64,000 bases of DNA from Molanna angustata (GCA_963576475.1 OY754978.1:17280918-17344917); one strand, 5' to 3'; numbered from the stretch's first letter, positions 43,926 to 56,523 are shown. Notes: generated by a model not told the origin, from the letters alone. A program made the numbers and translations.

Positions 43926-45540
43926 AATATCCAAAAAAGATTGTTTTTTACATTATTGAAAAATAATAAAATATAAAATATTACCAAAAAAATAATGTTT
44001 CTGAGTCACGCCAAGTCTAATTTGTAGACTTGTCGGCGTAGAATGAGCAGAAAATGTCTTAAAAGGAAAATGCCTATATATTGATGAAATAACTCAAATC
44101 AATAGAAAGACTCGACTATGAAATAGAGGACACGAACAAGTTGAGAACAAGAAAGAAACGTTGAGTTATTAAATAATATAATGTGGTATGTTTAAAATAG
44201 TATATTCACGTGAATGTGGCGAAGTTTGTCAGGATTATTATATAACAATGCGAAATAAGGTATTCTCTGCCTACCTATGTGCGAATTCCACAGTGGAATA
44301 TTAGGTACCTATACCTACACGAAACTATGGCTTAACTAATAAGTAAAGCTTTCAAAAAACAAATATTTTATAGCCTAGTCGCACACATGTATTCACATCA
44401 CTTTATGGGATTTAGACTTTTACTTCTGTGTCATGCAATATTTATTTTACGTAAGACTCCGGTACGAAGGCGGATATTTTTTACGACTTCATAAAGAATG
44501 TATAATTTCTAAGACCTTCTTCAGCAACTAAAAGTATACATAGAAAAAAACAGCTTTTGTATAAATAATGGGTAAAACTATGTAGCACATCAGAAAGGCC
44601 ACAAAATATATCAAGCATCAGACATGATGATAATTACTTATTTTATATATTACACCAGACGGTGGCATTTGGCATAATCATACGAAGAAAAAATATTTGA
44701 TTGGTGCCAAGTTTTTTCTTCGCTCTGACAAAATCATTGAGCCTAAAACTCAAAATTCTATATATAAAAGTGATAGTCAATAGTTACCTAATGAGTAGAT
44801 CAAATCATACCTTATGAGAGGACTGAGAACATATGTATAAAACAAAGTTTTAAAAATCATATTCAATTTTCGTTTGAAGTCTTTTAAAAGGTTATAAAGT
44901 TACATAACTCGTTTGAGAGTCGACAAAGCGTCTGACTATGACTAATGCTTTAGTGTGAACAAATGAGTAAAACGTTGCTTTAAATAAGAGGAACCTTCTG
45001 CAATCAATAAAAAATCTCGTTTTGTAGAGTGCTATCATTATTTTTGGATAAAAACTTCCAGGAGTCAAATTTGATCTTGAGTTTATACAAAAAAATTCAT
45101 ATCTTAGTTTCGACAGAGTTGAAATATATGATGTTTTATTAGAGAACTAAAATCACACTGCAAAATAAATCAAGTAAGAACCTATTGTATAAAATGTTCA
45201 CATTTGTAAGGTCATTCTACTCATTTCTGTAGAGGTTTAAAAGTATTCCAAGCTGGGGTTTGGTAAATTTACAAAGTGGTCTCGCTGACAATATGGAAAG
45301 GATATGGCGACCGCATCTATATCTTGTCTGTCTCGAACAATCCGTACAATATGTTAGCTCTTTGATATGCATTCTTCATTCTGTAAACATGCGGCACAAA
45401 GCAGTCTACAACTTCTCTTTTGTGGGAAGGAGATTTATATTTTTTGTTACCATCGTAAATACGATTTTGTTTTGCTCAAACTAATGCAAACAAGGTTTAA
45501 ATAGGTTAAACTTTAATTATGTGGTATCGTTTTTATGATG
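43926..45540. other. No recognised feature
   Basis: About 1.6 kb of AT-rich sequence. I see no gene, shared repeat or tandem array. Confidence 0.35.
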
Positions 45541-45544
45541 TACA

Positions 45545-45700
45545 CCATCACACCATGGCCCTTACGGGGTATGCAGAGAGAACCGAATGCCATCTATCGT
45601 TTCATCAAAAATCATGCATTGTCTCAATCATGTAGGTACTAAAGAAATGTTTATTAATGCCACATCGCTAGTCAGCCGTCTCCATAATATTGGGAATGAA
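45545..45700 (+). repeat. Dispersed repeat, family D (copy 3, partial)
   Basis: ACCATGGCCCTTACGGGGTA, TGCAGAGAGAACCGAATGCC and ATCTATCGTTTCATC in the same order as 31975-32060. Confidence 0.55.
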
Positions 45701-45880
45701 TACTCATATTTAGGTGACATTTTTATGCTGTCCAAACATATATATAAACGGACAATATACACATTTTTTATGAGAGAAACAACTTGTTATATTTTCAGTG
45801 CGGATTTGTATATTTTCGATTGTAAAATGTTTTTTTTTGTATGTCTTTTTTGTTTATTTATAACGAGGTCTATTTTATTT

Positions 45881-46757
45881 ACTAGTTGCATGCATCACAT
45901 GAGATCCAACTGTCGATGGATAGTATGCATAATCAAAGAATACGTACCAAACTATAAACAACACAAATTAATAAATATTTGAAGATATTTTATTTTCTAT
46001 ATAAAACATGTAGGTATGTTTGTCAGGATAGGATAGTATGGAGGTCAGTCCTGTTTTCCTACCCGGAATATGAAAACAGCAGGATGGTTCTGTATGTATG
46101 TTTGGAGATTAAGTACCTATCAAACTATTAAGTCTTCTTAGGTGCATATTGTGTATAGGCGACTGCCATACAAATTGTATGAAGCAATGTCGTCACTAAA
46201 TTTAATTTTTATAAAAATTGTTAAAAAAAGTTTAAGATGTGCTAATACAATGTTAATATTTTTTATAGAAAATTAAATTATCTATTTGGGGTGTTTCGGC
46301 TTTTTTCGATATTTTTAAAAAGTTTGGAAATATAGGCAGTTAAACTCATAAATTTATCGTAAAAAAAATATTTTTCTTAATAAAAAATGTTTGAGAAACC
46401 CTGGAATTTTTTTGAAAGATAACCTCTGACTGAAACAAAAATTCAAAACTCTGAGTATAAAAGTTTTGTAGAACTATAACTGTTTATATATTTTGAAATT
46501 TTGGGCTGTATAAATTGAGCGGATAAAAAGTTATAAAGGACACACACACACACACGAAATGTTCTACTCCGAATTCTGAGTAAATCCGTGTATGGAACAT
46601 ATATGCTCCGAAGCCTCTAAGTTGGTGTTTTTTGACTTCAAAGTTGGAAAAGCTGTGAAAAAAGTAGACCTCTGCATACAATTCTCGCGTATACTGGCTT
46701 GAAACATTGTCGATATGTTGAGAGAACAAAGTTCTCCTGAACAAATCGACAGTTGGA
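45881..46757 (+). mobile_element. Family A repeat, copy 3 (uninterrupted reference copy)
   Basis: 877 bp from ACTAGTTGCATG to ATCGACAGTTGGA. Inverted repeats TCCAACTGTCGAT (45905-45917) and ATCGACAGTTGGA (46745-46757). No coding capacity. Its CA tract is only ~18 bp (46539-46556). A LINE 3' end follows directly. Class unknown: a DNA-transposon MITE or a Helitron-like element are both possible. Confidence 0.75.
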
Positions 46758-46945
46758 TTATTTTTTTTTATTCTTGAATTTATTGTTTAACTGTTTAGGT
46801 AGCTACATTTTTTTTTTCTTTTTTCTTCTTGCAAGTATATAACTAATTTTTTTTCTAATTATATATATTTTTATCATCTATATGTGTTTTATGTATATAT
46901 GTAAAAGGCAATTTATGCTGTTTATAAATAAATAAATAAATTTTA
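46758..46945 (+). mobile_element. LINE 3' UTR fragment
   Basis: Ends ATATGTAAAAGGCAATTTATGCTG and TATAAATAAATAAATAAATT; the end at 11785-11822 is similar. It begins exactly at the family A edge. Confidence 0.5.
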
Positions 46946-47115
46946 TTATGTGTTGCTGCTGGTGAATGTGATTCATCGTCTCAATGTCTTACAAAATTAA
47001 ATTCCTATAAACAAATCTCATTTTTGCAGTAGGGAGAAATGTTCACAATTGACAATACCTCAAAATTTCGATAAGTTATAAAATTTGATAAATATTACCA
47101 GTCGTATATTATTAA

Positions 47116-47498
47116 AGGCACTCGCAGACTACAGACTTTTTTATCGGCCGATTTCTTGGTCGCGTTGGACAGCTTGCTAGTTCGTATATGTCATATCGGC
47201 CGATACCGAAACTAGCGTCTACAATCCGCATTTACCATTCCGCATTCTGTTTCCGGTTGGCTCTCTGATTGGTTGAGATCTCGTAGTATTAAGTCAAATC
47301 AGCTGTGAAATTTTATATTAAATTATTATTATAAACAAACTTAAACCTAACCTAAGAATGCAGAAAAGAAGAGCTGGGACTAGACGCTACTGATACCGAA
47401 TCGTTGTTATGTGCGCACTTGTATAATACATCTTCATGCTGATTAAGAGCACGAAAAAACTGTCGGCTTATTAAAAAGTATGTAGTCTGCGAATGGCC
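47116..47498. mobile_element. MITE with TTAA flanks
   Basis: Ends AGGCACTCGCAGACTACAGA and (reversed) GGCCATTCGCAGACTACATA; similarity continues through CTTTTTTATCGGCCGA / CTTTTTAATAAGCCGA. TTAA lies at 47112-47115 and 47499-47502. 383 bp, non-coding. The TTAA site suggests a piggyBac-type source; Harbinger TTA is an alternative. Confidence 0.7.
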
Positions 47499-47769
47499 TT
47501 AAACGAATTTATTCGACTTATGAGTATGATTGTACGTTTGTTTCGCAGAAGATTTTCTTGTTTTCAGCAATAAATTTAATTTATCCGTACGTCAAAAGTT
47601 TCTTCTGATTTCCATCTGTTTATGACGTTTGACGATTACGCTCGAGAATTTGAAATAAAAATGACAGTCGATATGATGATACACGTGTAAGTATTTGCAA
47701 ATTCTTACTACGTTTTATTTTACTTGAAACAATACGCCTACTAAAATATGTGTCTTCCTATTCCACTTC

Positions 47770-47935
47770 ATTCAAGTTGATATTATATTATTTATTATTT
47801 ATTTTTATTTATTTATTTCAGATTTGGTAAATGGTTAACATATAATATATACAAACATAATATCAATTATAATCAATCAACAGTGCACACAAAAATCCCA
47901 CAAGGCATAGCCTGTCTATGGGTATTATTTCGTTA
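47770..47935 (-). mobile_element. LINE 3' end
   Basis: On the minus strand: ATAGACAGGCTATGCCTTGT (hairpin-like AGGCT/... core), then AT-rich sequence and AAATAAATAAAAATAAATAA. Similar to the LINE ends at 33295 and 59940. Confidence 0.45.
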
Positions 47936-48730
47936 GTAACATTAATTATTAATAAAAATAAACTAGAGCAAATTGCTTAGGAAAGAAACAGAAACGTTAT
48001 CTATTGCGCTGAAATATGAACGTTGCTATTTATGAACGTTCTTATTTTTTTTGGATATCAAACAGTACCTACAGTTGAATGTAATAACATAGTATGAGAT
48101 TAAGGACAGTGGAAAAAACAATGAATGATAGTCTACGGTACATAATAACAGGACATCATATCAAGTGATTTTTAAAGTATTACATACAATTTTTAACAAA
48201 TGAGAAAATCAAAATTATATCATATCTGGAACATACAAGGAACAGTACAAAGAAGATTATTGTTAGCACGTGGAAGATATTTAATGAACTAAACTAAAAT
48301 CTAACTATTACATTTTTGTATTTATCGAATTTATGTAGGAACCTACAGCATGTGCACGAATTCGTGCATATTACCATGAAGCAACCTCTTCCATCCAAAC
48401 CGAGCAACGTGATGTCGCAAAAAAATTTTTTTTAATCATAAAAGTTAATTAATATTTAAAATCTCAATAGTTTTTCATGTATGACGAGTAGAAATCCAAA
48501 TAAAAAATGTCAAATAGAATTGAAATAAGTACTGTCACTCTGCATTTCAGTCGTTTATAATGGCGAGTGATCTCAGTGAAAACATTCAGTCATTTTAGAT
48601 AAAAGATTTGTAAAATTTCATTTGATAATTAATATTTATAAATAAAAAAATATTTTATTGTGTTATAGATAGGTAGGTACTCTGGTACTGGATTCTTTCT
48701 GTATACTTTATCTGAGACAAATATTGACGA
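47936..48730. other. No recognised feature
   Basis: AT-rich sequence, no supported gene. Confidence 0.35.
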
Positions 48731-48904
48731 TAGATGGGTCGATGGCAGAGCGGTTAGCGCGCTGGTCTAGTAATCCAGTGGTCGCGAGTTCGAATCCTGC
48801 TTCGACCAATTTTCGAGCATTTTTGATAAATTTCGGGAATGCAGGAAGATGTATATGTACTTTTTTATCAAGGACATATTCATTTTTTTATAATAAAAAA
48901 AAAT
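48731..48904 (+). mobile_element. tRNA-Thr-like SINE (copy 2)
   Basis: Head 48737-48808: GGTCGAT acceptor side pairs with TTCGACC except the last base; A box GCAGAGCGGTTAGCGCG; anticodon loop CTAGTAA (AGT, Thr) in stem CTGGT/TCCAG; B box GAGTTCGAATCC. Body GGAAGATGTATATGTAC and AAGGACATATTCATTTTT, ending in an A run. Internal A and B boxes would serve as an RNA polymerase III promoter. Confidence 0.75.
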
Positions 48905-49065
48905 ACCATTTGATTCCTTTCAAAGTTAAGAAACAATATATTAATATTTTTCGTGCAATCAACAGGTGAAATATGAACTTAACATGCACCCAATAACAAG
49001 TTTCCACATTCTGTAGAACACGGTATTAATCGTCTCACTGGAAACATGATTAAAAACTGTGTCTC

Positions 49066-49138
49066 CACCGGATATCGAACCCGAGACCTTTGGATCAGCA
49101 GTCAGATATATCAAAACAACTGATCCACGAAGGCCGAC
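49066..49138 (-). mobile_element. tRNA-like sequence, probably another SINE head
   Basis: In minus orientation GGCCTTCGTGGATCAGTTG... CTGCTGATCCAAAGGTCTCG and GGGTTCGATATCC resemble a tRNA with D arm, anticodon arm and T arm. The B box is GGTTCGATATC. The arms have mismatches. Body not defined. Confidence 0.4.
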
Positions 49139-49721
49139 AAATAAGTGCTGTATTGTTGATTGGTTAATTTGAATCCCTTATTTTTTACTGTTTTTTATAT
49201 TGCTTGACTAAAATTTTTGAACAATATTGATTTGAAATTCAATCGGTTTCAAGTTACATAATACCCGTTGGCAATATCTTTTAATAAAATATTTTGAAAA
49301 TGGGACAATAATATTATGAGAACCTTTTTTATGTCAAACCCGGCTTATATCAGTCAAGACTGAATGAAGAATGTGTATTGAAAATTGTTTTTCGCCCCAA
49401 AAGAATATCGCCGAAATAACATACCGACCGAAAATATTTCTTATCTTCTTCTTTTTTTACTTGTGTTAGGTCTGAACGCCATATTATTCTTCAAAGCTCC
49501 TGCTCCTGGGATATGGAGGACCAGCTGTCACTCAATCTTTTTGGCCATCTTCTTAATGGTCTGTTGGACATAGCTAAGTAGGTATATATTATTTTATTCG
49601 ATTCTATCATATTTATCATAATAATGAATTTGAAATACATTTAGTTTTTTCAAAATTCAACATTTATTGATTGAGTAGGTAATAATCATCTTTTAACATT
49701 TCCATCAAAATTAGGAATAAT
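49139..49721. other. No recognised feature
   Basis: AT-rich sequence without a supported gene. Confidence 0.35.
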
Positions 49722-50165
49722 TTGATCAAGTCTCTTGTCTGGAGTGTACTGCTATATGGCTGTGAAACATGGACCATCAGCCAACGCGAAACGGGACGTC
49801 TGTCTGCGTTTGAGGTGTGGTGCTACAGACACATGGCTAAAGTTCACTGGTCAGAACACATCAGCAACGACGAGGTACTAAGTAGGGTTGGAGAGACAAG
49901 GCAAATTATGAAAAGAATTGCCCAACAGAGAACAACTTGGATAGGCCACAACATCCGGCAGCCAGGCCTGCTTTTTACCATCCTCGAAGGAATGATTAAT
50001 GGGGGTAACTGTAGAGGTCGCCCCAGAAATAACTATATAGACCAGATAATCGGTGACGTGCGGTGTAGCAGCTACAAAGAGATGAAGAGACTGGCGGACG
50101 ATAGAGTCAAGTGGAAAGATCGAGTGTTTGGTGCAGACCAATCTTAGGATTGTGACCCAGAAGAA
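49710..50165 (+). pseudogene. LINE C-terminal region (RTE/Dong-like style)
   Basis: Open frame with VLLYGCETWTISQRETGRL, AFEVWCYRHMAKVHWSEHIS, EVLSRVGETRQIMKRIAQQR, GHNIRQPGLL, GNCRGRPRNNYIDQI and KEMKRLADDRVKWKDRVF. This is a familiar C-terminal arrangement of insect LINE proteins. The frame ends at a natural stop, followed by GTGACCCAGAAGAAGTAGAA, a short (GAA)n-like tail. The upstream RT is absent. Confidence 0.75.
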
Positions 50166-50397
50166 GTAGAATCATCTTCTTCTATATATAAATACGTGAA
50201 GCGAAAACTTCAGAGCCTTTTTTAAGCAAAGTGCGGAGTGTGATTTTTGTAAAACTTTGTTACATTTACCTACATTTAATGAGTTACAAATAAAATAAAT
50301 TAAGTAAAAATATATTTCAAATCAGGACATATATTGTTTACTTTCGTATTGCCAATGTCAAACGCAATTGTTTTTTAATAAATATAATTATTATAAT

Positions 50398-50865
50398 TAA
50401 TTAAGCGCCGTTTAGTGATTAAGGATCACTCCAAGGGCGCTTTGGCTTATTTGTTGTTTCTAGGCATCAATGCTTAGAGTTTCACGTATGTCAAGAGGCA
50501 ATCTTTTCCAGTTTAGAGGCCAGTTCACACTGAAACCGCTATCACAGTAAGCCGCCTTATTGACTCTGTTTTTTATATATTATTTTAATTCTTTTAAAGA
50601 GTTGGTACTCTGTGATCCAGATGATTTCAATTTAACCTGTCTTTCCGATGGAACGTTCAGTTCTTGAATGTATGTAGTGTGGAGCCAAGTCGTTCAGAGC
50701 CTAAAACTGCACCAGGCATACCTTACATTCTAGTCGTTCTGGAATTTTCAAACAGTGTGGTTTGTTATGAAGAGGTGTCATGTGCTGACATCTTTTGTCA
50801 GCTCCATTTATCAACCTCGCAGCTGCGTTGAAAACTATTTGTAATGTATCAAGTAAATACTTATA
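50398..50865 (-). mobile_element. Degraded CR1-like LINE 3' part
   Basis: On the minus strand, frames give FNAAARLINGADKRCQHMTP, KIPERLECKVCLVQF and ALNDLAPHYI, matching LNAAARYIY...KSPERIEFKTCLLVFKALN of the LINE at 56855-57781. Its 3' stem-loop is at 50405-50440. Stops and indels show it is old. Confidence 0.7.
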
Positions 50866-51780
50866 TGATAAAGATTAATTCAAACAAATAACATGTTGAA
50901 GAAAAATGGTACTCAAACAAATTACCTTCAGGTCCAATGACTTCAAAGTTAAGTAAATGAATTTCGTAAGCTCGTATACCCAGCTATCAAAGTCTTTGCG
51001 ACGTAACCAGTAGTACCTACAAAAATGATGACTATTCTATTGCGATTAAGTTCAGCAGGTATATTTATTTCGCTACATTTTCAAAAATCTTTTTACGAAT
51101 AAACATCATTTATGCTCATGAAAGCACGTCACATGAAACGCAATCGCATCAAGCGGTTTGCAATGCACAAACGAGTAGGAAAGTAAATAAATATTATTTG
51201 GCATAATGCCAACTCGTTTGACCTCTATCCTTTAATCTTAATGTAACCTATGTACCATCCTCACCATAATATTTTGGTAAGTTTTATTTACATATATATG
51301 TATGTATATTTATATACATATAATATGTGTACAGTGTACATACATATGTATGTGGGTATCAATTAACCACTAGAAAACTTTAGAGATTAAATATTCTGAA
51401 TATCGTTTCCTTTGCGACCAGTGAGTAACCTTGGCAAATCAAAAATAGACTTTTTAATGTTTTATTGCATTATTTTTCATTTTTTCGTAAATTTTCCTAC
51501 AAAATTTGTCACAAATGAAGGAATATTAAGGACTGAAGAGAAGGGACTGAAGGGACGAAGGGGACTTTTTTTAAGAAAATTATATGATATTTTTTACTCA
51601 CTCTGAATTTTTGGCAACAAATAAACAGTTTGAAATTACAAAAACGATATTTTTGTTATGTTGGCATATTGCTTCACATATACCTTCACGAGCAACGCTG
51701 GCTATAAAAAACTAGTAGGAAATAAAATTTCAAAAGGAATCTACCAATTAAACTCAATTTCTGGGAGAGAAATAAATATT
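50866..51780. other. No recognised feature
   Basis: AT-rich sequence with palindromic ATGTATGTATATTTATATACATATA near 51300. No supported gene. Confidence 0.35.
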
Positions 51781-51784
51781 TTTA

Positions 51785-51960
51785 AATAATACATACATAA
51801 ATACATACCAACATGCGATATCCCTTTCGAGGTAAGCAGAGAGAACCGAGCGCCATACTCCTCTATTTTTCACACATTCCTAGCTTCCTTTACATTCATG
51901 CATCATCTCATACATGCTCGTCGATTATTAAAACTTCTTATATTTCCTTCTTCCAAAATA
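51785..51960 (+). repeat. Dispersed repeat, family D (copy 4, partial)
   Basis: CATACCAACATGCGATATCC, CTTTCGAGGTAAGCAGAGAG, GAACCGAGCGCC and CATCTCATACATGCTCGTCG follow the order of family D. Confidence 0.55.
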
Positions 51961-52029
51961 TCATTCACATTTTTAAATAATGTCCGAGTAATTCTTAAAG
52001 TAGGGACTAAACATTAAGTACCTTATAAA

Positions 52030-52270
52030 TATTTTTTTTTTATTTATTTATTTACTTTTTGTACAAAATATAAACAAATATAATACAAACTGGCGGTCTT
52101 ATTGCCATTAGAAATTTCTTACAACCTACCAGATTACCGACTTGCATAATTATATCAACAAAAAATGAAAACTAAAAAAGAACAAAGAAAATATACATCA
52201 TAACAAAAAAAGATGGATTGGGAAAGAACAAGAAGAGGAAATCGAGATCAGGTGTTAAGGAATAAATAAA
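52030..52270 (-). mobile_element. LINE 3' end
   Basis: On minus: TTTCTAATGGCAATAAGACC GCC, then TATATTTGTTTATATTTTG and a tail AAGTAAATAAATAAATAAAA. The GGCAATAAGACCGCC phrase is common at LINE 3' ends in moths (from memory). Confidence 0.5.
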
Positions 52271-52739
52271 TAAATATTTTGATTTATTGTAAGTTTCTGA
52301 ATCAGCTTTATTAAACTACTTAAGACTTCGGTTCCCTCATCAGGCTTAATTGCAACTGAAACTAAACAAAGTTATAAAGCGCAGTAAAATATTTTAAAAT
52401 GGTTGTTTTTATTTCCTGGCGGTAAGTTTCTGGCGATATAATTTCACGGTTAAATTTGTTTTAAAACTATTCCTTTTCATATCGTGCAGATAAAATATTT
52501 ATCATAGAGATTCAAAACATACTTCTAGCCTAGAGATCTCTGACAGATGCTGTCAAATATAATATTATCTAGCATATTTTTCTTCAAGTGTACGATTAGG
52601 TGTAGCATCAAAAACTGGATATTACATTTAGGAAAAAGGAAACGACAATTTGATATTTACCTAATCTATGTTTAATTCGGAATATTGTACTTATACAGAA
52701 ATATTTGATAACTTTATATAATGTATTAATCCAACTGTG
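52271..52739. other. No recognised feature
   Basis: AT-rich sequence without a supported gene. Confidence 0.35.
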
Positions 52740-52948
52740 GATTTGTTCAAGAGAATTTATTTCTCTTAACAGATCGACACAATTTCAATCAAAGATGTGC
52801 GAGATTTGTACGCTAGATCTATATTTTTCACGGTTTTTCCAACTTTGAAGTCATAAAACACCAAGAGGCTTCCCAGCACATATTTTCTTCCCAGCACGTA
52901 TTTGGAGTAGAACATTTAGTGTGTCTGTGTATGTGTGTGTGTGTGCGT

Positions 52949-53035
<87 letters not shown>

Positions 53036-53915
53036 AGAGTGTGTGTGTGTCCTTATAACTTTTGATCTGCTCATTTAACAGAGCCCAAAATTTCAGAAAA
53101 TATAAATAGGCCTACAAAACTTTTGTACTCATAATTTTTGAATTTTTACTATATTTTTTCGTATATCTCAGAAACCATAAAATCTAGAACGCTGAAAATT
53201 GGTACAAATACAAAATCTCAAATTAATTTTTTCTTAGAAAAACCCAGAGATTTTCAACATTTTAACTAAGAATTTTTTTTTTTGTTTTTAACTGCCTATA
53301 TTTACAAGGTTTTTAAGAATATCGAAAATAACCGAAACACTCCAAACAAAAATTTTAATTTCTACAAAAAATAGGAACATTGTAGTAGTAGTACTATATC
53401 TCTATTTTTTTAAAAAAAATTTATAATAATTGATTTTAATGACGACATCCCTTCATGCAATTTGTATGGCAGTCGCCTATAAACAAAATCTAAAAAGACT
53501 CAATAATTCGAAATTTCTTCTCCAAACATACATACCATCATGCTGTTTTCATATTCTAGGTAGGAAAAACAGATTGACCTCCATACTATCCTATCCTGAC
53601 ATAGGTACATACCTGCATGTTTTATATAGAAAATAAAATATCTTAAATATTTATTAATTTGTGTTAAGTGCTTATAGTTTGGTACTTATTATTTAACTAT
53701 GCATAATATCGTCATCAACAGTTGGATCTCATGTGTTACATGCAACTATTTATAAAATTTGAATTTAGTGACTACATCGTTTTATGCAATTTGTATGGCA
53801 GTATACACTACACACTATATATGGGGACTCCCAATAGTTGGATTCCTAATCTTCATTAAAACATACATACCATAACGCTGTACATGCAACTATTTTATAA
53901 ATAATGCTTTTCACA
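52740..53915 (-). mobile_element. Family A repeat, copy 4 plus a joined partial copy
   Basis: In minus orientation 53760-52740 runs from TAGTTGCATGTAACACATGA to ATCCACAGTTGG. Its CA tract is long (GT on plus, 52919-53050). Upstream, 53915-53761 is a second, incomplete copy in the same orientation joined head to tail (shared TATACTGCCATACAAATTGC and GTCACTAAATTC). Confidence 0.7.
52919..53050. repeat. (GT)n microsatellite inside family A
   Basis: About 130 bp of GT repeats with TATG, GCGT and GGGAGA interruptions, at the homologous internal place of family A. Confidence 0.9.
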
Positions 53916-53992
53916 TTAGCAAAATAAACAAAAAGAACTGTAAAGCTATATTTAAATGGTGTACCTACCTATGCAAAAACTACGGTTTGTAT

Positions 53993-54052
53993 TGTTGGGG
54001 ATACGAAGCGGCAAACCCAAAAAAAAAAGCGACAAGCGGCAAACATTATAAT
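53993..54052 (+). repeat. Inverted ~60-bp LTR start at the wrong end
   Basis: Its first 26 bases equal the LTR start of 58716 but in plus orientation. After an A-run it continues GCGGCAAACATTATAATG, like GTTTGCCAACATTATAAAT of the LTR. The integrase frame begins at the shared CATTATAA, so the junction shows microhomology. Confidence 0.75.
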
Positions 54053-55093
54053 GTCTTGTTTGAGGGCGGAGCGTAACCCTAACAAGATAATAGGAATTTC
54101 TTGAGTCCAGTGAGTGTTATCATCGCAACGTGCCTTGATGGCAGCCTTAAGGGTTCTGTGAAACCTCTCAATTTTCCCATTGGCCTTGGGGTTATATACG
54201 GTCGTTCTTCTTCTATCTATACCGAACTTCTTAGCAAGCTGGTTAAATAGATCAGACTCGAACTGGCGTCCTTGGTCTGAAGTCAAATAAGCAGGGCATC
54301 CGAATCTGGAAATCCACGTCGTAACGAGAGCATCGGCTACTGTCTCTGCTGTTATGTTCTGCACAGGAACTATTTCAGGCCAGGATGTTTCACGATCAAT
54401 CATTGTGACGCAGTATCTGTTATCCTGTGAAATCGCCATTGGACCGATTATATCAATATGTAGGTATTCGAATCGACTCACGGTCGGAAAATCGCCAAGT
54501 GGCGAGATCGTATGTCGACCGACTTTTGCCTTTTGACAATGTAAACAATGCCTCGCCCAATGTGAAACATCTTTGTTTATGTTCGTCCAAATGTATCTCT
54601 GTGTCATTAAACGTCGAGTTGAGTTGATACTTGGGTGACTCATATTGTGTATCTTATCAAACGCCTTTCTTCTAAATTTCAGAGGTAGGTATAATCTCGC
54701 TTGCTTCATCGATATCTCGTATGAAAGTTGATGACCCGTGTCAGTCACGCTTATATTTTTGAAATGAAGATTACTCTGCTTTTTCAGCTCGCGTAATTCT
54801 TCATCTTTTTCTTGTTCTTTCGCGAGTTCACCGTAGTCGAATAAGATCGGAAGATGTACTTCTTCTATACGTGACAGTGCGTCTGCCACAGAATTTTCTT
54901 CTCCTTGGACATATTTAATTTGATTACAAAATTGGGAAATAAAATCTAGATGTCTAAGTCTGCGTGGTGTGTCGGATGACGTCATCTTCTTGGTTATGGC
55001 GAAAGTGAGGGGTTTATGGTCCGTATAAACAATTACCTCTCTGCCTTCTATCATATTGCGGAAATGTTTGATGGACATGTATATGGCTAGCAA
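54052..55093 (-). pseudogene. Gypsy RNase H end and integrase, C-terminally truncated
   Basis: RNase H part: LAIYMSIKHFRNM and VYTDHKPLTFAI. Integrase zinc finger: HNMSHPSIN...C LHCQKAK (HHCC, about residues 145-185). Core DDE: HIDIIGPM (first D), LTSDQGRQFESDLF (second D), ANGKIERFHRTLKAA (E). After GLRSALKQD the sequence runs into the inverted LTR piece, so the C-terminal domain is lost. The integrase inserts element cDNA into chromosomal DNA; this copy cannot do so. Confidence 0.85.
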
Positions 55094-55099
55094 CTTTCG

Positions 55100-56160
55100 A
55101 TCGTAAGTACCTACTACCTATATAGTTGCTGCGTTTCGCTTAATTTCTTCGAGAAAAAACCGAGTGGTTGCCATTGGTTATTCACTCTTTGTTGTAAAAC
55201 AGATCCTACGCACGTTCCAGAGGCGTCTGTCATAAGAGATAATGGTGCATTATTCACGGGATGAAACAATGTGATGGCGCTTATGACGCTGTCTTAACAT
55301 TGTTGAAACGCTTCATCCGCGTCTGGAGTCCAATGTATCGGCGATTTGTCTTTCTTTTTGGCGTTATGGAGATATTCATTAAGTTTCTTTTGTTTTGTTG
55401 CTGCTTGAGGAATTGAGGTTCTATAAAAATTCACCATGCCTAGAAAACGACGTAATTCTTCAATAGTTTTTGGTTTGGGATAATCTGCAATGGTTTTCAC
55501 TTTGTCTTTTGTAGGCGTAACGCCTTCACTGTTAATTTCGTACCCGAGGAAATTTATTCGAGTTTTACCGAATTCACACTTATTGATATTGATAGTTAGT
55601 CCATATTTGTCCAATCTTGATAAAACTTGGTGTAGATGATCGACATGTTGTTCTTCGTTTTCTGACGCAATTAGGATATCGTCTAAATACACAAAAATAA
55701 AGTTAAGACCGCGAAAAATCATGTCTGCAAATCTTTGAAAAGTTTGAGCTGCACTACGGAGGCCGAAGTTCATCTTCGTAAATTCAAAAAGTCCGAAAGG
55801 AGTCACTATTGCTGTCTTTGGAACGTCCTCCGGTGCGATAGAAAGTTGGTGATACGCTCGACATAAATCTATTTTGGTAAAAATTGTTTTTCCTTCTAAG
55901 ATGTAGGTGAAATCCAATAATCGGGGTATTGGATATCGATCTGGCGTTGTGATAGCGTTGAGTCTACGGTAGTCACCACACGCTCTGGCCTCTCCTGTGG
56001 ACTTGTTGACGATATGTAATGGGTTAGCCCATGGACTCTTCGAAGGTCGACAAATACCAAGATCTAACATTTTCTCGAATTCTTCTTTCGCTGCTTTATA
56101 TCTTGCAGGATTTAATGGTCGTACTTTTTCGCAGATCGGCGGTCCCGTGGTGATGATGTG
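55100..56160 (-). pseudogene. Gypsy reverse transcriptase and start of RNase H
   Basis: From RYKAAKEEFEKMLDLGICRP, then SPWANPLHIVNKS, CGDYRRLNAITTPDRYPIPR, FTKIDLCRAYHQLSIAPED, TPFGLFEFTKMNFGLRSAAQ, FVYLDDILIASE (catalytic YLDD) and KCEFGKTRINFLGYEI. A TAA stop after DADEAFQQC (55296-55294) and a frameshift around 55095-55125 break the RNase H, whose LMTDASGTCVGSVLQQ motif is still readable at about 55210-55250. The RT copies element RNA into cDNA. Confidence 0.85.
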
Positions 56161-56169
56161 ATGGTAGAC

Positions 56170-56523
56170 GTCATGCTTGGGAGTTTCCTTGAAGGTATCC
56201 GGCCTTGTAACGGACGGAAACGGTCGGTGACGTCCACAGCGTAGATCTTGCTACTGGGACAGTTGGACACGGACGTTTTGGTGGACAGGGTTGTCACCTT
56301 ATCCACTAGTTTTCTTCCATTTAAGTCCACGAGTAGCTGTTTTTCTCGTAGGAAATCTGCGCCGAGGATGGACCTTTTTACATCGGCGATAACGAATGTC
56401 CATCGGAACGGTCTTCGCAGTCCCAAGTTCAGGATTAGTGATTTTTTTCCATAAGTATTTATTTTCGTTCCGTTTGCGCCATATAGTTCGTATTCTGTCG
56501 GAATAGATGATCTGAAGTGATAA
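56170..56523 (-). pseudogene. Gypsy protease, downstream half
   Basis: After the LINE insertion the frame gives TEYELYGANGTKINTYG, RRPFRWTFVIADVKRSILGA and DFLREKQLLVDLNGRKLVD. The ILGADFL motif is the second conserved block of retropepsins (the flap and alpha-helix region). A frameshift near 56205 separates it from the RT frame. Confidence 0.7.

Noticed and set aside
48737..48808. Functional tRNA-Thr (AGT) gene
   Set aside because: Stem mismatches and a shared downstream body with another copy at 38700-38886 show that it is a SINE head.
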